From contig ML133420.1 in the NCBI GenBank assembly GCA_003864495.1, positions 1,373,959 through 1,437,958 of the forward strand: DNA of 64,000 bases, given 5' to 3'. The notes beneath the pieces are model-generated. The model did no database searches, was not told where the DNA came from, and saw only the letters and a list, made by a program, of their open reading frames with translations. Below are positions 25,293-37,088 of the stretch, piece by piece; positions within the stretch are counted from its first letter, which is position 1; every line of letters starts with the position of its first letter. Both the position numbers and the translations under genes were made by a program. This DNA is from Nemopilema nomurai. Its lineage: Eukaryota; Cnidaria; Scyphozoa; Rhizostomeae; Rhizostomatidae.

Positions 25293-28200
25293 ATGCCTGG
25301 AAAGGACATCTTTGAGTTGGTTCAATGTCCAGTTACCTGTCATGCATTTAATCATGATAGATCCCGTGAGTATACCGAGTTTTCATACATGGCGTTGGTT
25401 TAGGCCCTAGTTAGTCCTTGGTGAATTTCCTCGAGTATTATTCTGAAAGCTGTAACTACGACCGCAGAAAGCTTCCAAAGTTAGGAGAGAATTACTCATT
25501 CTCACAAATTTAAAGCTACGAGACCTTTGGTCATCAGATTCTAAGATATATCTCGCATAATTTGCACAAAAATCACCTTGGTTTTATGGTGCAGAGAGAA
25601 GGCTGGAAAGAGTTATTCAAGACTTGTTTCCGGGCTCTAGCCTCGACCAGCTAAAATTTGCTATATTGTATTTACCAAATCCCACATAATTATATATAAA
25701 ACTATTGATTTCCCTCGTCAACTGATGATCAGTCCATTCGAGAATTGAAAGAGAAAATGGAAGCTAATACCAAAAATGCGTTCTCTAGGTAAAAAACTAT
25801 TCATATGGTCACAAGGGGTTCTTGTTCGTTCCTTGCTTAGTGGCAGAGTTATTGAGTGTTGAAGTTGCAGGAACTTTACTTAAAGCATGAAAATGAAATT
25901 TTGCAAAGTTTTTATGAAATTTCATACATGAAAACTTTTGAAGGGATTCACAACAAGTCTTGGTAATGTTGAGATCGTATGTTTCAATCAACGCTTTCCA
26001 CAGCATTAAATGTTATAGATTCTGGGACAGGGCCTACCAAAAATGTTTGGAGATTATATTGTATGACTCGCATGATGCTGTACTACTGACAGATGCAACA
26101 GGTTCACTCTCTGGGCATCACATGATGCTGTACTACTGAAATGTTTTCTGCTGGTTTATCATGAAATCATTTTTGTTTTCAAGGTGTTGCCATTTCTCCT
26201 AATGACCAGACAGTTGTAATTTTCAAGAAGGTTGGAAATAAGTGGGAAAAGGAAGCAGTTTTAGAAGAGGTTTGTAAAATGATTGATTGCATAATACACA
26301 AACATTGTTCCACCTGTGTCTGTAACTTTTCATCTCTTTTCATTTTGAGGAAAATTATTTGTTTGAACACAGCCATGCAATGCATACCCTTATGAAATTT
26401 GTAATTTGTATACTTTTTTAAGAAGCAACTCTTTTTTTCTAGCATCAGCAAACAGTAACCAGTGTTGACTGGGCACCAAACAGTAATCGGATTGTAAGCT
26501 GTGGTGTAGTAAGTGTACTTTTGCACTCCTTCTTTAACCTTACTTTTAGTTTGCAAAGCTACATAAACTAGAAACATAACATTTTCACTCTTTCTTGTAA
26601 TCTAACTAGCTGGCAGTTTTTGTTTTATCAGCCAATTTTTAATAAAGTTATTATTCTTAGGAAAGGAAATTTCAAGTTAATTTTATACAAATGCATATCA
26701 GCATCTAAATAGCAGATGTGTTTAAACTGACATTGCCTTTAAATCACCAGGACAGAAATGCCTATGTATGGTCTGAACAAGATGGACAGTGGAAGCCTAC
26801 GCTTGTGATTGTTAGGCTTAACAGAGCTGCAACTTTTGTCAAATGGTCTCCTAATGGTTTGTACACTTCCTATGTTTTATGATCGAGCATTTAATGAGTG
26901 ATATATAGCAGACTACTATTCTTATTCGTATATTGTATATATCTATAAATTTTTAAAAGGCCTGCGGTAGCAGAACAGTGGTCATATAACTATCCAATGA
27001 AAGCTATTCATTTAGGTGGGTAAAGACAAATTCTAATAATTTGGCAAAATTGAGGAAGTTGACTAGTGCTTATTTTCAAAAATGGATGTTTTCAGAAAAT
27101 TTTGAAAACTGTGTACAAAGAAATGCTTCATGGTACAGAATTTCACTATAGCAAGCAATAGCAGAAACAGTTTTTGTCATGTTCCTTGTTCTTATGACTT
27201 TTATCATGTTGAACATCCTCTCTAAATTTTTATCTCTCCTTTCCTTTGAATGCAAGGCTGTTAGATCCCCAATCTATTATTTAAATGTTTCTTTTTCTGT
27301 CAGTGTTCTATTTCAGGACTCAGTGTATTCCATTAGATGATTCTATCCACCTATTGAGCACTTTAAAAAACACTATTATTGTACTTCAGTTGCCATATCT
27401 TCAAAGCGTAGGTTTAAATGCCATAAATATGTGAATATTCATTCTTTCAAAAAATGGCCCCCATAAAGTGTGCAAACCTATCAAAGCTTCAAAGAATGAA
27501 GCAGTTTTCCAGAGTCAGCTCTGTGCAAAATTAGAAATGATATTAATAATAAATTGTGTTATAACCAAGTATTTTTTATCAGTAAATGGCTCTCCACCAT
27601 CATGTGTCATTGTCATTCAATTTGTTTTGTTCAATTGCAAAATCCATGCCTGCTCAGTAGATCAACCAAATTGCCAGACACTTTTACATGCAAAACAACA
27701 TGAACTTCTCTTTTTAATTCTAAGCGTTGGTTCATGCAAAATAATCATTTATATTCAGCTTTTTAGCTAATAAGCTATTCTTCTTTTTTACTTTCAGAGG
27801 ACAAGTTTGCTGTAGCTAGCGGTGCAAGACTCATATCAGTGTGTTATTTCGAAAAAGAAAATGACTGGTAAATATAATAGATTATTCTGCTAAAGCTGTT
27901 TTTCTTTCATTGATTGCTGCGGAGAAAACATTTCTAATGTGCAACTCTGTGATTTGAAGGTGGGTCAGTAAGCATATCAAGAAGCCTATACGCTCCACCG
28001 TCCTTAGTTTGGACTGGCACCCCAATAATGTCCTTCTTGCTGCTGGTTCATCAGACTTCAAGGCAAGGGTTTTCTCTGCTTATATCAAGGAGATTGAAAG
28101 CAAGCCCACGGAGACAGTCTGGGGGAAGAAAATGCCATTTGGCAACTGCATGGTGGAGTACTCCAATGGTGGAGGTAAGGCAACAAAAAATAACAACCTT

Positions 28201-29913
28201 AATTTCATCATGCTTTATGCTTCACAATTGTGTATTTCCTCCTGTAGAATGATGAATTTGTTGTGTCTAGTTTTTGTTTTTTCTTTGATATGCCTTTAAA
28301 TAAGAATGTCATCGACATACGCTCCATAGGTGGATGGGTGCACAGTGTAGCGTTTTCTCCATCCGGAAACAAACTCGCTTGGGTGGGGCATGATTCGAGC
28401 ATCTCTTTTGTGGATGGTGAAAGAAAGGAAGTTGAAACTCTCCGAGGACAATTTCTTCCTTTCCTGTCTTGCTTGTGGATAACGGAAAATACCATCGTTG
28501 CTGCAGGTAATAACGTACAATCAACTTTCATACTCCATCATTTAATTGTAGAGAACACCATAACATCTGGCCAGTTTTAAAACTACCGTCTTTTATTTAT
28601 TAGAAGAGTGTTGCATATTTTGAACCAATTATTTCTTCTTGCTTTTCTTCCATAAACTCTTTGTTTTTCGGCAAACATGCAAATCAATTTCACTGTGTAA
28701 CAGACCCACATTTTTTTCTTAAATGACCAACGCACCTGACAGCAAATGCCAATTTCCGTCCATGACTGTAGAAATTCATGTCAAATTATTGTTTTAGGCC
28801 ATGACTTCTTGCCTATGCTGTTTGTTGTGGGTTCAGATGGAAAGCTTTCTTTTATGGCCAAGTTGGATGCAGCCATTCAAAAGGAGGCAGAGACAATGAG
28901 TGCAATGGCGAAATTTCGCTCCATGGACAAGCACGCTCTTGGGACAGCTTCTTCTAAGTCGTCATCGACTCATGAGAATGCTATAAAGTAAGCTTATTAA
29001 TCCTACATCGTCCTTTGACGTTTTTTTCTTATAAACAACACCCAGTGTATACTTAGCTCCAAGTAAATGCCGGCACAGCGTAACAAACAAGATAATACAT
29101 ATCAGGAGAGAACACTTAGAAATTAACCTAGTCCGCTTTGATTAAAAAAGCTGTTTGCTCGTCTAACTTTTAATTTTTATTATTGCATGAAAATTTGTGC
29201 ATGCCATGAAAGTTTTGCGTAGCATTTGTTGATAGCCAAACAAACAATATTAATTGCTCAAGATGCAGTGGCTCCTGGTCCTTAGTGGTGTCTTCAGATA
29301 GTTGCAATTTCTTAACCTTAACCCAGCTGCATTTTTAATCCCAATGATTCTTCTTTAGACAACTCTGTTTTTACGGTGGCCCGAGGGAGAACGTGGAGCA
29401 GATTTCGTCCTGCGGGATGGACGGAAGAGTTGTCGTATGGCACCTGAAGGTATGAACTTTGACCCTTTGTCTGACCTTTGAGTTCCAGTGAGAGGCCAAA
29501 TTTGTGCACAGGCAAATTGAATGTACACTATTTTTATAAGCATACGGGTAAATTGGGCTTTAGCTCAATATGTCTAAGATTTTCCCAATTTGAGCCCGAA
29601 ATTATGCTTGGAATATGCTTCACAAAGCTCATTTCACAGTCTGATATCCTGTTTTATATGAGCATGTTGTTTCCTATCACCTAACTTCCTTCTGTGTGCG
29701 ATAATATTTTTTACACTTGATTTCGGAAGAAATGGAAGTGAGGGAAAAATCCTGAGGCTGGGAAATATTCTTAGTATATGCTTGGCTTGAGTATGCTTTT
29801 AAGAAATAGAGTATATCATGAATGCGTTTGTTGCCGCAATTACTTATCCCTGGCATTCTTTTCATTTCTTGCAGACCCTTGAGAAATCAATGGAGAATTT
29901 GAAGATAGTATAA
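25293..29913 (+). CDS. ARPC1A: Actin-related protein 2/3 complex subunit 1 (ARPC1)
   Basis: Ten exons join in phase to a complete 370-aa protein, the length of human ARPC1A: 25293-25365, 26184-26269, 26443-26508, 26751-26856, 27798-27867, 27960-28174, 28330-28506, 28798-28987, 29359-29449 and 29875-29913 (TAA). All introns are GT-AG. ARPC1 is the WD40 beta-propeller subunit of the Arp2/3 complex, which nucleates branched actin filaments in the cytoplasm. Family signatures in order are: [62 protein letters not shown] and [15 protein letters not shown]. Later come [28 protein letters not shown] and the C-terminal [11 protein letters not shown]. The exon 8 insert ([21 protein letters not shown]) is the variable arm that contacts activators in vertebrates. 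Whether it is closer to ARPC1A or ARPC1B cannot be decided; invertebrates usually have one copy. Confidence 0.96.
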
Positions 29914-30206
29914 CCACAGAGGAATCATTGATCAAGCTAATATTTTGATGTAATGAAGAAATCGCAGAACTAGCTATTTTACTCATTGGTCATCTGTAGT
30001 CATTTTTTTCGATTATTTTCTACGAATACATTATCAAGCTGAGGTTTTTCATTAGGTCAGTTTTCGTCACGTTTTCGTCTTGTCAAATGTTGCTTATAAA
30101 AACAGCTGTTTGTTTTAGCATGTTATGTTGGATTTTCTTAATAGTTGGTGTACGAGAAAAGATGACAATCAATTTATTGAATGGCTCAAAGTGGATATTC
30201 TGATGG

Positions 30207-30212
30207 AATAAA
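30207..30212 (+). terminator. Candidate polyadenylation signal of ARPC1
   Basis: A canonical AATAAA lies about 290 bp after the ARPC1 stop codon and is the first one on the plus strand in this 3' region. No transcript evidence is available. Confidence 0.45.
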
Positions 30213-30633
30213 GAAGGGGAAGTTGCTAAATCTCTTTCACAATTGTATGTAGGTCTCTTTCGAATTTGGAATAAGGCTCTAATAATTCGCTTGAAAAAAC
30301 ATCTTTTCCAATCACAAGAGTATCTTACTTGTTGGAACGTTTTGAAAGTTGGTTGAGGAGCAATGTGAAGCACCAATAGTTTAGAATTTGCCTAAAATAG
30401 AGGCCTTTTACTAGCAATCAACATGAACCTAAGGACCAAAGGACCATAACTGGGTCAAAGGAAATTGATGCACGATTTGGCAGATGGAGAGATAAACCAA
30501 GAGAGGAAGTAGAGCTAGAAGAAGAATGGAAGCCTTTGAAATGAAACGGTGCAAAAAATGTTGGACATGAGTTTGACAACGTGAGACGCTGAAACAAAGG
30601 AGAGCGCTGCGACGGAGGAAAATGCCATAGTAG

Positions 30634-33048
30634 CTTATGAGAACGCGATTTGATGACGTAAGACATAGAGATGTAAGAAGGCTCTGTGTCAGAATAGGGG
30701 ACTGTAATAAGCCTATGAGAAGGCGATTTGATGACGTAAGACATTGGGATGTAAGAAGGCTCTGTGTCAGAATAAGAGACCGTAATAAGCTTATGAGAAC
30801 GCGATTTGATGACGTAAGACATAGAGATGTAAGAAGGCTCTGTGTCAGAATAAGAGACCGTAATAAGCCTATGAGAATGCGGTTTGACGACGTAAGACAT
30901 TGGGATGTAAGAAGGCTCTGTGTCAGAATAGGAGACCGTAGTAAGCTTATGAGAACGCGATTTGATGACGTAAGACATTGGGTTGTAAGAAGGCTCTGTG
31001 TCAGAATGGGAGACCGTAATAAGCCTATGACAACGCGATTTGATGACGTAAGACATAGGGATGTAAGAAGGCTCTGCGTCAGAATAGGAGACCGTAATAA
31101 GCCTATGAGAACGCGATTTGATAACGTAAGACATAGGGATGTAAGAAGGCTCTGCGTTAGAATAGGAGACCGTAATAAGCCTATGAGAACGCGATTTGAT
31201 GACGTAAGACATAGGGATGTAAGAAGGCTCTGCGTCAGAATAGGAGACCGCAGTAAGCCTATGAGAATGCGGTTTGACAACGTAAGACATTGGGATGTAA
31301 GAAGGCTCTGCGTCAGAATAGGAGACTGTAATAAGTCTATGAGAACACGATTTGATGACGTAAGACATAGGGATGTAAAAAGGCTCTGCGTCAGAATAGG
31401 AGACCGTAATAGGCCTATGAGAATGCGGTTTGACGACGTAAGACATTGAGAAGGCTCTGTGTCAGAATAAGAGACCGTAATAAGCCTATGAGAATGCGGT
31501 TTGACGACGTAAGACATTGGGATGTAAGAAGGCTCTGCGCCAGAATAGGAGACCGCAGTAAGCCTATGAGAATGCGGTATGACAACGTAAGACATTGGGA
31601 TGTAAGAAGGCTCTGCGTCAGAATAGGAGACTGTTATAAGTCTATGAGAACACGATTTGATGACGCAAGACATAGGGATGTAAAAAGGCTCTGCGTCAGA
31701 ATTGGAGACCGTAATAGGCCTATGAGAATGCGGTTTGACGACGCAAGACATTGAGAAGGCTCTGTGTCAGAATAAGAGACCGTAATAAGCCTATGAGAAT
31801 GCGGTTTGACGACGTAAGACATTGGGATGTAAGAAGGCTCTGCGTCAGAATAAGAGACCGTAATAAGCCTATGAGAATGCGGTTTGACGACGTAAGACAT
31901 TGGGATGTAAGAAGGCTCTGTGTCAGAATAGGAGACCGTAGTAAGCTTATGAGAACGCGATTTGATGACGTAAGACATTGGGATGTAAGAAGGCTCTGTG
32001 TCAGAATAGGGGACTGTAATAAGCCTATGAGAACGCGATTTGATGACGTAAGACATTGGGATGTAAGAAGGCTCTGTGTCAGAATAAGAGACCGTAATAA
32101 GCCTATGAGAATGCGGTTTGACGACGTAAGACATTGGGATGTAAGAAGGCTCTGTGTCAGAATAGGGGACTGTAATAAGCCTATGAGAACGCGATTTGAT
32201 GACGTAAGACATTGGGATGTAAGAAGGCTCTGTGTCAGAATAAGAGACCGTAATAAGCCTATGAGAATGTGGTTTGATGACGTAAGACATTGGGATGTAA
32301 GAAGGCTCTGTGTCAGAATAGGAGACCGTAGTAAGCTTATGAGAACGCGATTTGATGACGTAAGACATTGGGATGTAAGAAGGCTCTGTGTCAGAATAGG
32401 GGACTGTAATAAGCCTATGAGAACGCGATTTGATGACGTAAGACATTGGGATGTAAGAAGGCTCTGTGTCAGAATAAGAGACCGTAATAAGCCTATGAGA
32501 ATGTGGTTTGATGACGTAAGACATTGGATGTAAGAGGCTCTGTGTCAGAATAAGAGACCGTAATAAGCCTATGAGAATGTGGTTTGATGACGTAAGACAT
32601 TGGGATGTAAGAAGGCTCTGTGTCAGAATAGGAGACCGCAATAAGCCTATGAGAATGCGGTTTGACGACGTAAGACATTGGGATGTAAGAAGGCTCTGTG
32701 TCAGAATAGGAGACCGTAGTAAGCTTATGAGAACGCGATTTGATGACGTAAGACATTGGGATGTAAGAAGGCTCTGTGTCAGAATAGGAGACCGTAATAA
32801 GCTTATGAGAACGCGATTTGATGACGTAAGACATTGGGATGTAAGAAGGCTCTGTGTCAGAATAGGAGACCGTAATAAGCCTTTGAGAATGTGGTTTGAT
32901 GACGTAAGACATTGGGATGTAAGAAGGCTCTGTGTCAGAATAGGAGACCGCAATAAGCCTATGAGAATGTGGTTTGATGACGTAAGACATTGGGATGTAA
33001 GAAGGCTCTGTGTCAGAATAGAAGACCACAGTAAGCCTTGAGGACGTA
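30634..33048. repeat. 78-bp minisatellite, about 31 copies
   Basis: A unit of 78 bp is repeated from just before 30,637 to about 33,048. Each unit contains gatgacgtaagacat, gatgtaagaaggctctg and gagaccgtaataagc. Two 9-bp deletions at about 31,449 and 31,754, 305 bp apart in the same context, reveal a higher-order duplication of about four units. Because 78 is divisible by three and the unit lacks stops in several frames, open frames of 260-440 codons run on both strands. They have no start context, no splice signals and no known domain, so they are not called genes. Confidence 0.95.
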
Positions 33049-35207
33049 AGACAAGGATCTGGGCTACTCCTTATTTTAGACTATACCAATTCACTTCAAT
33101 TGTGTTTTTCCAAAGGTATCCACTGTTGACTGATTAGAAGAAATTCTGAATGTTGTTTTCACTGCCCAGCAAAGGCTAGCTTGTAACTGTTTGTAAACGC
33201 GCTTCAAGTTGCAAAAACATGTGTTATCAAACTTGCCCTTCTTCATTCAAGTAAAGAGTAGGCCGGACCAGAACATGTTTTTTTTTTCTTTTTAAAGCAA
33301 AAAAGTATTGGCAGTTGTTCCATCCCTGATGAGTCGATCTGAAGAGATCATTTAAATCTAGCAACACATGTCTCTTGGAGTACCAAATATGCCTTCTGTT
33401 CTGTAGAAGGCGTTTCAATTTGAGCTAGCAATCACTAAGGAACATATTGCACAGAAGGAAACTTTTGTCTGTTAATCTTTGCATTGTCTGTAGCTGAGGT
33501 TATCCGTACCATGTTTAAGGTCAACACATTAAAAACAGAATAAACACATTTGCCTAAAATAGTTTCCAGCTCCTCTCTCGTCTTTTTGATGCACCCACCC
33601 ACACGAAAACATAATTATTATTTTTCCCAATTCCTTCCTACTAAAGATGTTATCAAATGAAGCATCAGAAATTGCGAATTCTCGGATTATCGAACACGTA
33701 TGGCGGTAGTGTCCGTTACAAAGATAATGAAAGGAAACTATTTTAGATGTTCCGCACGACAAGTGTTTTAAACATTTTTAAAAACTTTTTTTGAGAAAAT
33801 AATAAAAACAACTGATACCATAATTCGATAAAACTCCTTTTAATTCTACTGCGATATTACGGCATTCACGATATGCCGAGGAGAACGATAAAGATCGAGT
33901 CATAGGTGCCGTTCTTGTGAAATTTCAAGAAGCCTCCAATGCATATTGCAAAATAAATTACAGTGTTATCTACTTATAGTCTTGAAAAAAATCTTTGATC
34001 TTTGAAACTTAACACTTAAGGCAACATAACAGCAAATATTTTCAATGCACCACAATACCCGCTGTTGCACAGGAACCTATTCCTGGTTCGATTCTTTTCA
34101 ATTTAACAATGTGTATTTAAACGAGCGGATCCTCAATCAAAATTTAGCTTCTTCGAAATCTGTGAAGCATTTTTTACCTGTAAAGCCACGGTAACATGAT
34201 TAACACGTGTAAACGCGATTCTTGAAGATAAAAGTGTTATCAACAGTTGTGTCCGTGTGCAATTCTCATCGAAGAAAACGTACATCCTTTAGAGGTGCTA
34301 CTCACGTAACTAATTGCATCATAGCCCTAATCAAACAAAATTACATCTGGTATTCAAGAGCCTTTGGACATAAAGAATGGCCTACGAAGTGAAATTAGGT
34401 CTGGACAAAAAATGACCCTTTCTAAGTGATGAATGAACGGGTTTGAGTGCTAGTCAATTTGAAAAACATGACATCAACCAAAATCCATAAACAGTCCTCT
34501 CAAATAAACTTTTCACAAACAATTGTATACATTTTTGAAACCAACCCGCTTTCTAGGAGTTTGTCTGGCTCCCTTTATACAAGCACTGGTCAGGATTCGA
34601 GTCACAGAACTATTTACAAATCAGTTCTACATCGCCAATTGGGATAAAATCACAAATTTGAAAGATTTTTCATTGCACAAGCGTCGAATGTACTACATGT
34701 TTCTATCAAAAAAGAGTGTGCAAGATCCAAACACAAACACGCCGCCTTTTCGTAAACAACGTTAATCGAGACCAGTCTTAAGGGTGGGCTAAAATACACT
34801 ATATTATAGCCCTCGATTGTTTTCTATACAACTTTGGCAAGTACAGGTGAACAAAATGGGGTCTATAACATTATGTGGTCTTCTGTTTCAAACGTTATTT
34901 TCTTAGAAGGCAAGGTTAACTGAGCCTTTTTAATGATGAGGTTGTACTATATATCCAGGCCTTTTTGTGATGAAATTATCGAAAGGGCGACGAACTGCCC
35001 GCGTGGTTCAGCTTACGAGGGCGATCGCCCGTCTAACAATATTTGTTAACAGGAAGTCCTTCAGGACCTGAGGGGAAATTAGGGTATATTCTCCGAAGGA
35101 TTGCCTAAAGTTTGATGCAATGATTTATAATGAGTGAATGAATGTAATGATTTATAATAATATGTATTATTTTCGTATGATTGGGAAAGCTAGGTCGTCT
35201 TTCCACC
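33049..35207. other. Intergenic, no gene seen
   Basis: AT-rich sequence without supportable exons. A GC-rich imperfect palindrome around the octamer gcgatcgc occurs at about 34,985-35,035 and is related to a second one at about 36,225-36,295. Confidence 0.5.
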
Positions 35208-35209
35208 TA

Positions 35210-35488
35210 CAATGCCCGCCAAAAGTGTTGGAACAGTCCAATCATCTTTCCTACTAAACGTCTCCCCTCCCCCATATACAATGTTGGTTTCCGACTGGAA
35301 AATGACAACAAATGTATGTTGGAGCGCAGATTGTGTAACCCATGTTTAGCGACATGTTCACCTACCTTCACAACATTGTTTAAGGGGGGGGGAGGGGGTT
35401 CTGTCTGCTTGAAATAGGGAATTGAAGTGAAAATATGCATTTATTACGAGTAGAATCTCGGTGTTCCAACTACTTTTGGCGGGCATTG
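35210..35488 (+). mobile_element. TA-flanked MITE, copy 2
   Basis: A 279-bp element bounded by TA (35208-35209 and 35489-35490). Its inverted ends read caatgcccgccaaaagtgt and the complement of caatgcccgccaaaagtag, then gttggaaca. It is the same family as 6,864-7,133 in the opposite orientation and better preserved at its ends. The interior is non-coding and includes a run of nine G near 35,383. It supports a Tc1/mariner-type MITE family present at least twice here. Confidence 0.8.
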
Positions 35489-35490
35489 TA

Positions 35491-37088
35491 GGTGTTTTTG
35501 AGTCTGTCTATATTTCAATGGAAAATCCCATTCTTTGTAGACAGAAAGAGTTCGTCTTTTCCCTTGGGCTCTTCTAAAGTTAGGTGTTAAGTAACGCTCA
35601 TTGGTCAATTATAAGCAATCACGCGCTCTGCTTATCACCCTCTAGTGTTCTCGATCCGCAACTGGCTATTTATTCGGTCAGTTTTTGGTTACTTTCCGAC
35701 GTTTGCATACTCTGAGGAGTGTCGGACGAAAAAGTTCTTTAAGTATGCAAAGACTTGTTCCGCTTTTTATTACTATTGTGAAGATTTATAATGCCAAAAA
35801 TGAGGAAAGAATGCTTTGTTTTCATTAACAACTTAACCTTTCATATAGAAATACCGTGACTTTTAGGAACGGACAAAGAGAAAACACGTTTGACCATCTA
35901 AGTAAAAACATAAAGATAAGACTTGAAATCAATCAAAGTTCGCTTTTTTAAAGTTCTTCTATTAGAGTATGAATCGTAATCTAATTCCGACTCGCTTGAA
36001 ATGTTCTCTCCCTCGTCCTCCCCGAAGGCATCGTCTATGTTTTCATATTCTTTTGGAGCCTCGACGCAAAGCCTTTTACTTTGAGGCTCCCCTACAACAG
36101 TCTTTCGATTTTTCTCCAAATAAATATCAAAAGCCCGTTCTAGTATTGAATTGAATACTGAGTACTGAGTTGAATTATAAAGACAACAAAAATAGATACA
36201 AGCTTTCCTTTCTCTTGTGGGCGACAGGTTTTTGCGAGGGCGGTCAACTGCCCGCGTCAATGATCTGGCGAGGGCGGTGGCGATCGCCCGCGTAAAACGA
36301 AAAGGCCTGTATATAACCTGCATTTCAATTGTAATAATCTGCTTCAATTGTGTCTTGAAAGTTGAAGCCCCCCCCCCCCTAAATAATCAAGTAAATTTTT
36401 TGCCAAATAATCATTGGTTTCATTTCCAGAAACTCAAGAAGCAAAACATTTAGATGCCAGAAGGTTGGTAAACATGGCTAGTAAAAAGCCAGTGTTAGTA
36501 AAATGAAATGAGCTAAACGTTGAAACAAAACAAGTTCACTGTAAAGTTGGCATGCAAAAAGGAAAATTTGTACAACCTACTTCACAACAAAAATGGATTT
36601 TAATTGTCTTTTTGAACCCTGCAAATTCACCATTGCATTGAAAGGGTGCAAGCTGCATTGGTTTCTGTTTATTGTATTGCACCACAACAAACAAACAAAC
36701 AAACAAACAGACAAACAAAGCAACAAACTTCTTAAACTAAAAGATAATTTTAATATAACGAATATCTTCATTAAAAAAGGTATTGCCATATTCACAAAAA
36801 ATGAAAAACTTAGACATTTGTGTAAATGGAAATATAGTTGGATACAATAATTGGAGATTTGTTGAGGCGTGTATGAATATACAGTGTTTGACAAAGAATT
36901 TAAAAAAATTACTAAATCAATCTGATTTCAACACTGTATGCTGTTCTCTTGAGAAAATATATAATAGTGAAATTTACCAAATGAGTTGAGAGAATTACCA
37001 AAATCAAGTATACATCAAAACAAATTTGTATGGCTTCTCAGAATCCACACAATCGGGAATGGTAAGTTTGAATAGTGTATTGATGTGT
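35491..37088. other. Intergenic, minor repeats only
   Basis: No gene is supported. Visible features are GC-rich palindromic modules at about 36,225-36,295, a C run at 36,368-36,379, and a (CAAA)n-type tract at about 36,685-36,730. A minus-strand frame at 35,898-36,347 encodes an acidic Glu/Asp-rich stretch but has no start or splice context I trust. A minus-strand AATAAA (tttatt at 36,668-36,673) could serve CARHSP1. Confidence 0.45.

Noticed and set aside
30418..33041. Open frames of 156-440 codons on both strands with 26-residue repeats
   Set aside because: They coincide exactly with the 78-bp minisatellite, whose unit length is a multiple of three without stops in several frames. No domain, start context or splice site supports coding.
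35898..36347. 149-codon minus-strand frame with an acidic stretch
   Set aside because: No splice or start context and no known domain. It overlaps the GC-rich palindromic modules, so it is more likely repeat-derived.
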